A stretch of 64,000 nt of DNA from NCBI GenBank assembly GCA_024278855.1, contig JAJRSJ010000037.1, positions 1 through 64,000 of the forward strand, written 5' to 3'. The translations under genes were made by a program, and so were the position numbers. A model generated the notes under the pieces. That model made no database searches, was not told the DNA's origin, and saw only the letters and a list, made by a program, of their open reading frames with translations. Numbering within the stretch: the first letter of the stretch is position 1; each line of letters starts with the position of its first letter. Positions 45,972 through 54,185 of this stretch are shown here, piece by piece. The stretch is from Alphaproteobacteria bacterium. Lineage in GTDB: Bacteria; Pseudomonadota; Alphaproteobacteria; Caulobacterales; Maricaulaceae.

Positions 45972-46535
45972 ATGACTACGTTACTTGTAATACTCGGCGC
46001 TATACTGGCGTTGGCACTTTTGATCATCGGTATTTACAATCGGTTGGTGGGGCTGAGGCAAACCTGTAATCAGGCTTGGTCGGACATTGAAGTCCAGCTC
46101 AAACAACGTCAGGATTTAATCCCGAACATTGTCAATGTGGTCAAGGGTTATGCCAAACACGAAAAAGAAACCCTCAACGAAGTGATTATGGCCCGCAATG
46201 CCGCCGTTTCGGCGGGTGGTGTCGGTGATACTGTCAAGGCTGAAGGCATGCTCTCACAGGCTTTGGGTAAATTATTTGCTTTGGCCGAAGCTTATCCGGA
46301 TTTAAAAGCCAATGAGAATTTCTTACAATTGCAAGACGAGCTTTCAGATGTAGAGAATAAAATCTCTGCGGCGCGGCGCTTCTATAATAATGCTACCCAG
46401 GAATATAACACCGGGCGTGAGCAATTCCCTGCCAATATGATCGCCGGGCCGTTCAATTTCGGGCCACGGGATTTCTTTGAAAGTGTCGAAGGGCGAGACG
46501 CATTGGAAGTGGCTCCGGACGTTAATTTCGATTAA
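45972..46535 (+). CDS. LemA family protein
   Basis: The 187-residue protein has one N-terminal transmembrane helix (LLVILGAILALALLIIGIYN) followed by a long coiled four-helix domain. The hallmarks are RLVGLRQTCNQAWSDIEVQLKQRQDLIPN, then LKANENFLQLQDELSDVENKI, then RRFYNNATQEYNT. ATG 45972 follows AAAGGGGATTT; an in-frame ATG upstream at 45948 is less likely. LemA genes are commonly beside HtpX-like M48 proteases, as here (6 bases apart), and may act in envelope quality control, but the function is not established. Confidence 0.94.
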   Translation: MTTLLVILGAILALALLIIGIYNRLVGLRQTCNQAWSDIEVQLKQRQDLIPNIVNVVKGYAKHEKETLNEVIMARNAAVSAGGVGDTVKAEGMLSQALGKLFALAEAYPDLKANENFLQLQDELSDVENKISAARRFYNNATQEYNTGREQFPANMIAGPFNFGPRDFFESVEGRDALEVAPDVNFD

Positions 46536-46541
46536 AGAAAA

Positions 46542-47618
46542 ATGGGCGCTTACGGGCTAAAAACCCACATATGGAACTATAATCTCAAGAGCATTCTCTT
46601 GTTGGTTTTATTCCCCGTGCTAATCCTTGGCTTGGTTTACGCCGGGCTTTTGCTCTGGGCCGGATATGTGGAAGGGCGTAGTACATATGGCGGTTTTGCC
46701 TTTGCGGCTGACGCCATGCCCACGGCTATCCCCATGACATTGGCCGGGGTTGGGGCTTGGTTCGGCGTTGCGTTTATGGGCCATCAGGCGCTGATTGACC
46801 GGGCCACCAAGGCCAAATCCGTTTCCGCTAACGAAGAACCACGGGCCTATAAACTGCTTGAAAATCTGTGTATATCGCGCGGCATTATCACGCCAAGGCT
46901 CAAAATCATCGATACTGATGTGATGAACGCCTATGCGAGCGGTATTCGCAGCAAAAATTACACCATCACCTTGACACGCGGGCTGATGAGCGCCCTTGAC
47001 GACGATGAACTGGAGGCGGTGATTGCCCACGAATTGACCCATATCCGCAATAAAGATGTGCGCTTGTTGGTCATTTCGGTGATTTTTGTCGGCATAATTT
47101 CGTTTTTCGGCGAAGGCGTGGTGCGCGGCATGTTTCGCACCAATATGGGCCGCACCACACGTTCGCGCCGCAGCGGCGAGGGTAATGCGGCCGTGTTGAT
47201 TGTAATCGCTTTGGTCATCATTATTATCGCCTACGCGTTGGCTATGCTAATCCGCTTTGCCTTGTCGCGCAAACGGGAATATCTGGCCGATGCAGGTTCG
47301 GTAGAATTGACTAAAAACCCGGACGCCATGATCCGGGCTTTACAAAAAATATCCGGCAATGCCAAACTGGATGCGCCTGCGGATATTCGCGAAATGGCCA
47401 TAGAAAACCCGCGCACCGGTATATCCGACTGGTTTGCCACCCATCCGCCAATCGCAAAACGCATCGCCGCTTTGGTGAAATTCGCGGGCGGCAGGGAGGG
47501 AAGTAAAAGCCGCGCCAAGCGCCGCCCACCGCCTTCAAGACAAGCACAACAAATAAAAAGACAGGCCAAACAAACAAAACCACGCGGGCCATTTGGCAGG
47601 CGCGGGCCAGGTGCATGA
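46542..47618 (+). CDS. M48 family membrane metallopeptidase, HtpX-like
   Basis: Zinc endopeptidase of 358 residues with transmembrane segments at about 15-36, 60-80, 180-200 and 225-250. The zinc motif VIAHELTHIRNKD is at about residues 162-174, and the third ligand is the glutamate of RKREYLADAGSVELT. The C-terminal tail after about 315 is extremely basic (RAKRRPPPSRQAQQIKRQAK). It follows lemA closely and is likely to form one functional unit with it. HtpX-type enzymes cleave misfolded membrane proteins. Confidence 0.94.
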   Translation: MGAYGLKTHIWNYNLKSILLLVLFPVLILGLVYAGLLLWAGYVEGRSTYGGFAFAADAMPTAIPMTLAGVGAWFGVAFMGHQALIDRATKAKSVSANEEPRAYKLLENLCISRGIITPRLKIIDTDVMNAYASGIRSKNYTITLTRGLMSALDDDELEAVIAHELTHIRNKDVRLLVISVIFVGIISFFGEGVVRGMFRTNMGRTTRSRRSGEGNAAVLIVIALVIIIIAYALAMLIRFALSRKREYLADAGSVELTKNPDAMIRALQKISGNAKLDAPADIREMAIENPRTGISDWFATHPPIAKRIAALVKFAGGREGSKSRAKRRPPPSRQAQQIKRQAKQTKPRGPFGRRGPGA

Positions 47619-47719
47619 TGGTTATATAATGTAATCGCAAATTTAACACAAAGTTTACTTTACATACCTGTCCGCATCATTACTGTTTATCAATAAAGCA
47701 ATTTTAGGGAATTAGGGAA

Positions 47720-49186
47720 ATGGTTATGAGAAAATTTTTATTGGTAACATCGGCAATACTGGCACTGGCGGCTTGTTCGCCCAAGACCACAATTCCGGAT
47801 GTGATGGTTGCAGGCTTTACCAAGGTCGAAACCGTATCGGCCAAAAGCGGCGAAATCGCTATTCCCTACACCAAATATGAAATGGATAACGGCTTGACGG
47901 TTATTCTGGCGCCCGATAGTTCCGACCCGCTTGTCCATGTGGATGTGACTTATCATGTAGGTTCAGGCCGCGAGGAGGCGGGCAAATCCGGTTTCGCGCA
48001 TTTTTTCGAGCATATGCAGTTCCAAGGCTCTGATAATGTCGCCGACGAGCAGCATTTTGCTTTGATCACGGAAAGCGGTGGTACGCTAAACGGTACCACC
48101 AATACCGACCGAACCAATTATTTCGAGACCGTCCCCAATAACCAGTTGGAGCGCATGTTGTGGTTGGAGGCTGACCGTATGGGTTTCTTCCTGGACGCAG
48201 TGACCTCGGAAAAGTTTGAAACCCAGCGCGAAACCGTTAAAAACGAGCGCGGCCAACGGGTTGATAATCGTCCTTACGGCCTGTTGTGGGAAAAAGTCAG
48301 TCAGGCCCTCTATCCTGAAGGCCATCCCTATTCATGGCCGGTTATTGGTTATATGGTGGATTTGGACCGCTCTAACCTTGATGATCTCAAGCGGTTTTTC
48401 TTGCGTTGGTACGGCCCTAATAATGCGTCTTTGACCATTGGCGGTGATTTCGACCCGCAGCAGGCTTTGGAATGGGTTGATAAATATTTCGGCGGCATCC
48501 CGCGCGGCCCCGAAGTGAAAGACCCGGTTTATACCCCGGTGACTTTGGAGGCAGACCGTTATATTTCCTATGAGGATAATATTGCCCTGCCTTTGATGTA
48601 TATGTCTTGGCCAACCGTGCATGCGTTCCACGGGGACGAAGCGCCATTGGATGTGTTGATGGATATTATCGGCAGCGGTAAAACCTCCATACTCTATAAA
48701 AACATGGTCAAGCCGGGCCTCGCAGTCCAGGCCAGTGCCGGGCACAATTGTGCGGAGCTGAGCTGTTCATTCACCATGCTGGCTTTACCGACGCCGGGAA
48801 ATTCTCTGGCTAATCTTGAGAAAATTGCTAGGGCGTCTTTGGCCGAATTTGAAGAGCGCGGCGGTGCCAATGATGACGATATTGAACGGGTGAAAGCCGG
48901 GATTGTATCTGGCAAAGTGTTTGGCCTTGAAAGCGTTTCGGGCAAGGTTTCCCAACTGGCGCGTTATGAATATATGCGCGGCAATCCGGATTATATTGGG
49001 CAGGACATTGCGCGCTACGAAAATGTCACCAAGGCCGATGTGATGCGGGTTTACGAAAAGTATATCAAAGACAAGCCGGCCGTGATTTTAAGCATTGTTG
49101 CCAAGGGTAAGGGCGCGGATATTATCAAGGCGGATACCTGGTCTATGTATGAGCGCAATATCCCGGAAAATTCCGGCGAAGAGTAA
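47720..49186 (+). CDS. M16 family zinc protease, catalytic subunit (lipoprotein)
   Basis: The 488-residue protein has a short lipoprotein leader (KFLLVTSAILALAAC) and an M16 peptidase domain. The inverted zinc motif HFFEHMQF (HxxEH) is at about residues 93-100, and the third ligand region follows in ETVKNERGQRVDN. It is one half of a two-gene protease: the next gene encodes the non-catalytic partner. ATG 47720 or 47726 may be the start. Such pairs degrade peptides in the periplasm. Confidence 0.94.
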   Translation: MVMRKFLLVTSAILALAACSPKTTIPDVMVAGFTKVETVSAKSGEIAIPYTKYEMDNGLTVILAPDSSDPLVHVDVTYHVGSGREEAGKSGFAHFFEHMQFQGSDNVADEQHFALITESGGTLNGTTNTDRTNYFETVPNNQLERMLWLEADRMGFFLDAVTSEKFETQRETVKNERGQRVDNRPYGLLWEKVSQALYPEGHPYSWPVIGYMVDLDRSNLDDLKRFFLRWYGPNNASLTIGGDFDPQQALEWVDKYFGGIPRGPEVKDPVYTPVTLEADRYISYEDNIALPLMYMSWPTVHAFHGDEAPLDVLMDIIGSGKTSILYKNMVKPGLAVQASAGHNCAELSCSFTMLALPTPGNSLANLEKIARASLAEFEERGGANDDDIERVKAGIVSGKVFGLESVSGKVSQLARYEYMRGNPDYIGQDIARYENVTKADVMRVYEKYIKDKPAVILSIVAKGKGADIIKADTWSMYERNIPENSGEE

Positions 49187-49192
49187 CTTGCC

Positions 49193-50581
49193 TTGCGCCC
49201 TGGCACATCTGATTTCGCCCGTTCCGTCATTCCGCCGTCCGGGCCAAATCCGGTTATTAACGTGCCGGAAGTTTATACGGCCACAACCGATAACGGCATT
49301 AAAATCACCGGTGCGGTAAACGCGGAAGTTCCGACCACGACTATACGCTTGCGCATTCCGGCCGGCCAAACCCGCGAAGGGTTGGACAAATTGGGCTTGG
49401 CGCGGATCACAGCCCAAATGTTAAGCGAGGCCACCAATGACCACACGGCGGAAGAACTTTCCAACGAGTTGCGAAAAATGGGATCAAGCATTAGTGTTAA
49501 TGTTGGCGATAACTTTGCCGGATTGAACATCCGTTCCCTGACCAGCAATCTTGACCGGACCTTGGAAATTGCTTTAGAAAAATTGACCCAACCAAAATTT
49601 GCTGAAGATGATTTTAAGCGTCAGCAAAAACAAACCATAGAGGGCTTGAAAAACGCTAAGAAAAACGCTGGCACCACGGCGACCAATGTGTTCACACAGA
49701 TTTTATTTGGCATGGACAACACTTTTGCCAGACCGGACGGTGGCACAATCGCCACGGTCAGCAAGTTGACCGCCTCCGATGCCAAGGCGTTTTACGACAC
49801 GACTTACGGCCCGGTTGGCAGTGATATTCAGGTGGTCAGTAATTTACCGAGCGGTGAAATTATCAAAAAGCTTGGTATATTTGGCGCTTGGGCCGGGGCC
49901 AATAGGGATGCAGCAGCGCTTAAACCCTACCCAGATCTACAAGCCGGGACATTATATTTTATTGACAAGCCGGACGCGGCCCAAAGCGAAATCCGCATTG
50001 GCAAGCGGGCTTTGAATTATGATGCGACGGGCGAATTTTTCGCGGCAGAGTTGATGAATTATAATCTCGGCGGGGCATTTAACTCGCGCATAAATCTTAA
50101 TCTGCGCGAAGACAAAGGTTATACTTACGGGGCGCGGTCGTTCTTTTACGGCAATGACTACCGGGGTGCATACAGGGCGCAAGCGGCGGTTCGGGCCGAC
50201 ACGACAGTGGATTCGATTAAGCAATTTGTCATGGAAATTAACAATTTTCAAAAAGACGGCATGAGCGAAAAAGAACTGGCGTTTTTGAAAAACTCTCTGG
50301 GCCAAAGGGATGCTCGCGCTTACGAAACCCCGCGCCAGAAACTTGGCTATTTATCCGAGATCGCCAATTATAATCTCGAGCCGGATTTTGTCACACAGCA
50401 AAACGAAGTTTTGCAAGCCGCAACCCGGGACGAATTGAACGCTCTGGCTGCCAAACACCTTAAATACGGCGAGATGATTTTGGTCGTGGTCGGTGACAAG
50501 AAAAAGCTCTGGGATGATTTGAAAGCCTTGGGCAATCCAATGGTCGAGCTTGACGCCGACGGCAATATTGTCGGGGAGTAG
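49193..50581 (+). CDS. M16 family protease, non-catalytic subunit
   Basis: The 462-residue M16-fold protein lacks the HxxEH zinc motif; the equivalent helix reads GLARITAQMLSEAT. It keeps the R/Y pair region near the C-terminus (LREDKGYTYGARSFFYG) that helps bind substrate in the partner's active site. It probably starts at TTG 49193, 6 bases after the catalytic subunit's stop, which implies translational coupling and 1:1 production. No separate signal peptide is visible. Its export is therefore unexplained, unless the true start lies upstream. Confidence 0.9.
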   Translation: MRPGTSDFARSVIPPSGPNPVINVPEVYTATTDNGIKITGAVNAEVPTTTIRLRIPAGQTREGLDKLGLARITAQMLSEATNDHTAEELSNELRKMGSSISVNVGDNFAGLNIRSLTSNLDRTLEIALEKLTQPKFAEDDFKRQQKQTIEGLKNAKKNAGTTATNVFTQILFGMDNTFARPDGGTIATVSKLTASDAKAFYDTTYGPVGSDIQVVSNLPSGEIIKKLGIFGAWAGANRDAAALKPYPDLQAGTLYFIDKPDAAQSEIRIGKRALNYDATGEFFAAELMNYNLGGAFNSRINLNLREDKGYTYGARSFFYGNDYRGAYRAQAAVRADTTVDSIKQFVMEINNFQKDGMSEKELAFLKNSLGQRDARAYETPRQKLGYLSEIANYNLEPDFVTQQNEVLQAATRDELNALAAKHLKYGEMILVVVGDKKKLWDDLKALGNPMVELDADGNIVGE

Positions 50582-50629
50582 AAAGATAAGGTCAGTTGCA
50601 CTGCGCCCCTAAACGCTCTAAGCTCTTTA

Positions 50630-50659
50630 GACACATGTTTTATGGACACATGTTTTATG
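50630..50659. repeat. 15-bp tandem duplication before the beta-helix gene
   Basis: GACACATGTTTTATG occurs twice in direct succession in the short gap between the M16 pair and the beta-helix gene, 14 bases before the latter's start. Confidence 0.8.
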
Positions 50660-50672
50660 GACTAGAGAAAAA

Positions 50673-51929
50673 ATGGGGGCGGGTATGCTCAAACGAATTT
50701 TTATTGCAGGGGCGGTTTTGGCTTTACTGTCGGGGGGCGGCAATGGGGGCGAGAAGGGCGAAAGCTCTAATCAGGCTAGCGGCCAAATTGTTGAAATTGC
50801 CCCCGGCGAAAATTTTGCCAACCGCCTACAAGAGGCTTTGATCACGGCTTCGAAGGGCAGCACAATCGTCATGCCGGCCGGGACATATCAATTTAGCGAC
50901 GGGCTATCCTTGGACATTACAGGCGTGACTTTGCGCGGCGCCGGCCAGGACAAGACATTTTTGGACTTTTCCGGCCAAATCGGGGCCGGGGAGGGCTTGT
51001 TGGTGACTTCCGCCGATGTGGTTCTCAAGGATTTTACCATTTATGACACGGCTGGCGACGGCATAAAATCCAAGGGTGCGGACGGCATCATATACCGGGA
51101 CGTGACGGTTGAATGGCGCGGTGACCCAAAGACCAGCAACGGCGCTTACGGGGTGTATCCGGTGGAAAGCAAAAATGTGTTGGTGGAGCGAGTGACGGTA
51201 CGCGGTGCATCTGACGCCGGGATTTATGTGGGCCAGTCCAGTCATATTATTGTGCGAAATTCACTGGCGGAATATAATGTTGCCGGGATCGAGATTGAAA
51301 ATTCAAGCTATGCAGATGTCTACGGCAATATAACGCGCCATAATACAGGCGGAATTTTGGTGTTTGATTTACCAAACCTGCCGATTATGGGCGGGCACTC
51401 CACCCGGATTTATGACAATGATATTTATGACAACAACACTATAAATTTCGCACCGCCCGGCAATATTGTCGCAACCGTACCTTCGGGGACCGGGGTGATT
51501 ATTATGGCCAATGAAAATGTCCATATTTGTGGCAATCGGTTTGCCAATAACCGCACGGTTCAGATTGTGGTTGGAGCATATCAGGAAAAATTTGACGACG
51601 ATAATTACAACCCCTTGCCGCGCAATATCAGCATTCGCGGTAATAGCTATGCGGGCGGCGGTGATGATCCCCAAGGCTTGATGGCCATGTTTGCAAAAGG
51701 CTTTGGTGGTAAATTGCCGCCTATTGTCTGGGACGGGGTGACGGCATGGGGCGGCGGCGTAAATATTGATGTGAATATGTCCATATCCGAGCCGCAAACC
51801 GTCGGGTTTCTCAATCTCGGATTAGGCAGCTATCCGCTCAACCCACTTAAAATAAGACCTAGCACCGACAGGCCTGCCGGTACGGCCAAGCCTGAACCGG
51901 CAAAGATAAGCTTGGCACAGGACCAATAA
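50673..51929 (+). CDS. secreted right-handed parallel beta-helix repeat protein
   Basis: The 418-residue protein has a hydrophobic leader (LKRIFIAGAVLALLSG) and then pectate-lyase-like parallel beta-helix rungs, seen as NVLVERVTVRGASDAGIYVGQSS, HIIVRNSLAEYNVAGIEIENSS and YADVYGNITRHNTGGILV. The position of a lipobox is occupied by LLSGGG without cysteine, so lipidation is doubtful. The family (TIGR03805 as I recall it) is typically encoded next to the TIGR03806/HNE_0200 cytochrome-like protein, and that gene begins one base after its stop. The function is unknown; binding or cleaving a polysaccharide is possible. ATG 50685 is an alternative start. Confidence 0.88.
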   Translation: MGAGMLKRIFIAGAVLALLSGGGNGGEKGESSNQASGQIVEIAPGENFANRLQEALITASKGSTIVMPAGTYQFSDGLSLDITGVTLRGAGQDKTFLDFSGQIGAGEGLLVTSADVVLKDFTIYDTAGDGIKSKGADGIIYRDVTVEWRGDPKTSNGAYGVYPVESKNVLVERVTVRGASDAGIYVGQSSHIIVRNSLAEYNVAGIEIENSSYADVYGNITRHNTGGILVFDLPNLPIMGGHSTRIYDNDIYDNNTINFAPPGNIVATVPSGTGVIIMANENVHICGNRFANNRTVQIVVGAYQEKFDDDNYNPLPRNISIRGNSYAGGGDDPQGLMAMFAKGFGGKLPPIVWDGVTAWGGGVNIDVNMSISEPQTVGFLNLGLGSYPLNPLKIRPSTDRPAGTAKPEPAKISLAQDQ

Positions 51930-51930
51930 T

Positions 51931-52989
51931 ATGCGGGGCGTCTTTGGTTTGGTGTTGGCGTTCGTGTTCAGCGCCTGCCAACAATCTGGCCCGGATATGG
52001 CGGTTGTTCTGGCCGACAAGCCTGCGGCTTTTTTGGCCGATTACGGTTTGTTTACAGACGGCGCCGCCGACAAACCTCACATCAGGGTTGCGGCCTATGA
52101 TCTGGTCAATCCTTTATTTACTGATTATGCGACCAAGCACCGCTATGTATTTGTACCCAAAGGCACAACTGTAAAATATACTGGTGCGAAATATACCGGT
52201 GCGAAATATACTGGCGGCGCAGATTTGGATTTTCCGGTTGGCACTGTGTTGGTCAAAACATTCGCCTATGCCCCGGATATGAGACAGCCGGATGTAGAGC
52301 CTTATAAAATCGAAACAAGATTGCTGATCCGCAAAGCACAGGGCTGGACGGCGGCGCCCTATGTATGGAACAAGGAACAGACCCAGGCCCGCTACGCCCC
52401 GGTTGGGGCGCGTATGGGGATCAAGGCAATTGCCGCTGATGGCAGTAAGCTGGATTTTAGCTACGCCGTGCCAAATGCCAATCAATGTAAAACCTGTCAT
52501 CAATCTGGCCATGATATTATCCCCATCGGCCCCACTGCCGACAATCTAAATCATAAAAACCAGCTTCAACGCTGGGCGCAACAAGGTTTGCTTAGTCTCG
52601 GAGATCTGGACTTGTCGGACCGTTCTCCCATTGCGCCTGTGGGGGACCGTAATTATTCTTTGAACGACCGCGCCCGTGCTTATTTGGATATCAATTGCGC
52701 CCACTGCCACAAACCGGACGGTTCGGCTTCCAATTCCGGTCTGATGTTGCAATGGGGCGAAACCAACCAGGTGCGGCTCGGCATCAATAAAAACCCGACC
52801 GCCGCCGGGCGCGGCGCAGGCGGTTTGCGCAAAGTCATTACGCCCGGCAATCCGGACACATCCATCATGGCATTTCGCATGCATTCAACCCAGGCCGGTA
52901 TTGCCATGCCAGAGTTGGGCAAAACCCTAGAACACAAACAAGGTGTGACATTGATCCGTGACTGGATTGCAACCATGCCCCCAGAATGA
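51931..52989 (+). CDS. SO2930/HNE_0200-type diheme c cytochrome lipoprotein
   Basis: The 352-residue protein has lipobox FSAC at residues 13-16 and two CxxCH heme motifs, QCKTCHQ and NCAHCHK, at about 189-193 and 252-256. The spacing and the LFTDYATKHRYVFVPKG block match the TIGR03806 family. Residues 82-96 are a triplicated KYTGA encoded by three 15-bp repeats (52174-52218), probably a recent expansion. It is transcribed with the beta-helix protein one base upstream. It is probably exposed at the periplasmic side or cell surface and moves electrons in an unknown process. Confidence 0.88.
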   Translation: MRGVFGLVLAFVFSACQQSGPDMAVVLADKPAAFLADYGLFTDGAADKPHIRVAAYDLVNPLFTDYATKHRYVFVPKGTTVKYTGAKYTGAKYTGGADLDFPVGTVLVKTFAYAPDMRQPDVEPYKIETRLLIRKAQGWTAAPYVWNKEQTQARYAPVGARMGIKAIAADGSKLDFSYAVPNANQCKTCHQSGHDIIPIGPTADNLNHKNQLQRWAQQGLLSLGDLDLSDRSPIAPVGDRNYSLNDRARAYLDINCAHCHKPDGSASNSGLMLQWGETNQVRLGINKNPTAAGRGAGGLRKVITPGNPDTSIMAFRMHSTQAGIAMPELGKTLEHKQGVTLIRDWIATMPPE

Positions 52990-53026
52990 TGCTTGATGAA
53001 TGATGCCCCCAAGAATGATGCCCCAA
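52984..53026. repeat. 14-15-bp tandem repeats at the cytochrome stop codon
   Basis: Three consecutive units begin GAATGATGC: GAATGATGCTTGAT, GAATGATGCCCCCAA and GAATGATGCCCCAA. The stop TGA of the cytochrome gene is in the first unit. Confidence 0.7.
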
Positions 53027-53055
53027 GAGTAATGTTATGCTAAAGGAAGAATGAT

Positions 53056-53220
53056 GTGACGGTCACCATAAATCCGTGGATCCGATTGTAGCCTTGTGAA
53101 CCTGATGTACAGGTGGGCGCCGCATAACCGGACCACGATCCGGACAGAGGTAGCTCCCCAAGGTTAATTTAAGGCCCCTAGGTTACATGTTTCTCACAAA
53201 ACCAACAGTGACCGCCATGG
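53056..53220 (-). ncRNA. ssrS: 6S RNA
   Basis: Read on the minus strand, the ends close in a stem of GCGGTCAC with GTGACCGT. Next, GCCTT pairs AAGGC, and one strand of the central bubble carries the small hairpin ACCTG-TACAT-CAGGT. The apical stem ends in CCGGATC-GT-GGTCCGG. This open-promoter-mimic architecture and the stretch GCGCCCACCTGTACATCAGG fit alphaproteobacterial 6S RNA, which binds the housekeeping RNA polymerase holoenzyme. The location directly downstream of zapA on the same strand is the classical one. The exact ends are uncertain by several bases. Confidence 0.75.
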
Positions 53221-53283
53221 CTAATGTGAGGCTTTGCGGTGGGGAATACAAGAGGGAAAATTGCCAGAAGGCTCTAGAGCGCT

Positions 53284-53643
53284 CTAGCCTTGCAGTTTTT
53301 CGGCCAGACGCTCAATGCGTTTGGCGGCGTCGGCCAGAGCGTCAGCGGCGGTGCTTTCAGATTTTTGGGCACCGGCCAAGGCATCTTCGCTTTGGCGGCG
53401 CAGATCGGCGGTGGCGCTTTGTGCCTGACCTTCAAGGTCTTCGCGCATTTCTTCCATTTCGTCGCTCATGGTAATTGCGGCCATAACCAACAGGCGCACA
53501 TCTCCAATTTGGCCAAATTGGTCCGCCAATTTGCGCACACGGGCATCGAGCTTTTCGCCCAAGCGTGTTAAGCGTTCTTCCTCGCCGTCGTCGCAGCCAA
53601 GTGCGTATTTCCGGCCATTGATTTCGAGATTTACCTTGCCCAT
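53284..53643 (-). CDS. zapA: cell division protein ZapA
   Basis: The 119-residue FtsZ-associated protein has an N-terminal globular part, VNLEINGRKYALGCDDGEEERLTRLGEKLDARVRKL, with the ZapA family pattern. DVRLLVMAAITMSDEMEEM begins the long coiled-coil that extends to the C-terminus. It bundles FtsZ filaments at the division site. The adjacent upstream gene encodes a second small coiled-coil protein, as in Caulobacter where ZapA works with ZauP. 6S RNA lies downstream. Confidence 0.93.
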   Translation of the reverse strand: MGKVNLEINGRKYALGCDDGEEERLTRLGEKLDARVRKLADQFGQIGDVRLLVMAAITMSDEMEEMREDLEGQAQSATADLRRQSEDALAGAQKSESTAADALADAAKRIERLAEKLQG

Positions 53644-53646
53644 AAT

Positions 53647-53979
53647 CTAGCCCTCACCTTCATTATCAAGGGCTTGTAAGACCTGTGTAATGACGGCATC
53701 AAGTTCCTGGCTGGTTTCGCCCGCAAGTTTTGAAAATTCTTGTTCGCGGGCCAATAGCCCATCATGTTTGGTTTGAAGTGCGCCCAGTTCACCCGCCATT
53801 TCATCAAGTTTGCGGGCGCTGTCTGCATCATTGCTGTGTGCATTTTGGGTTTGCTGTTCGAGTTCGTTGATACGGTCGAGCATAGGCGCTAATGAAACTT
53901 CCAAATTCTTCAACGCCCGCTGCAAGCGGTCTGCCGCATCTTTAATCCCGGAGGTTTGTTTAATGCTAGATTTTGTCAT
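53647..53979 (-). CDS. coiled-coil division partner, ZauP/DUF4164-like
   Basis: The 110-residue, almost wholly helical acidic protein has heptad-like spacing throughout (LQRALKNLEVSLAPMLDRINELEQQTQ and onward). It lacks signal and membrane segments. The start MTKSSIKQTSG at 53979 is preferred over an upstream ATG at 54075 because the extension is not helical. It lies 3 bases before zapA in the same operon. In Caulobacter the equivalent gene, zauP, links ZapA to focused Z-rings; homology is inferred from position and architecture. Confidence 0.75.
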   Translation of the reverse strand: MTKSSIKQTSGIKDAADRLQRALKNLEVSLAPMLDRINELEQQTQNAHSNDADSARKLDEMAGELGALQTKHDGLLAREQEFSKLAGETSQELDAVITQVLQALDNEGEG

Positions 53980-54185
53980 ATTTTTGCGCCGAATCTGCTC
54001 TTGTAGACAGAATGGAGCAAGAAACGCTCTAGGCCAAGTGATATTTGTAGTTATATGAGGGCGGCAAATACGCAAATTGATACGAAATTGGTGGATTTTC
54101 GCGCACCACCGCCTATATAGCAGGCACGATTCCTTCTGTTAATATTTTTTATGGGGCTTTTCGCCCATTATTTTGGGGTAGATTT

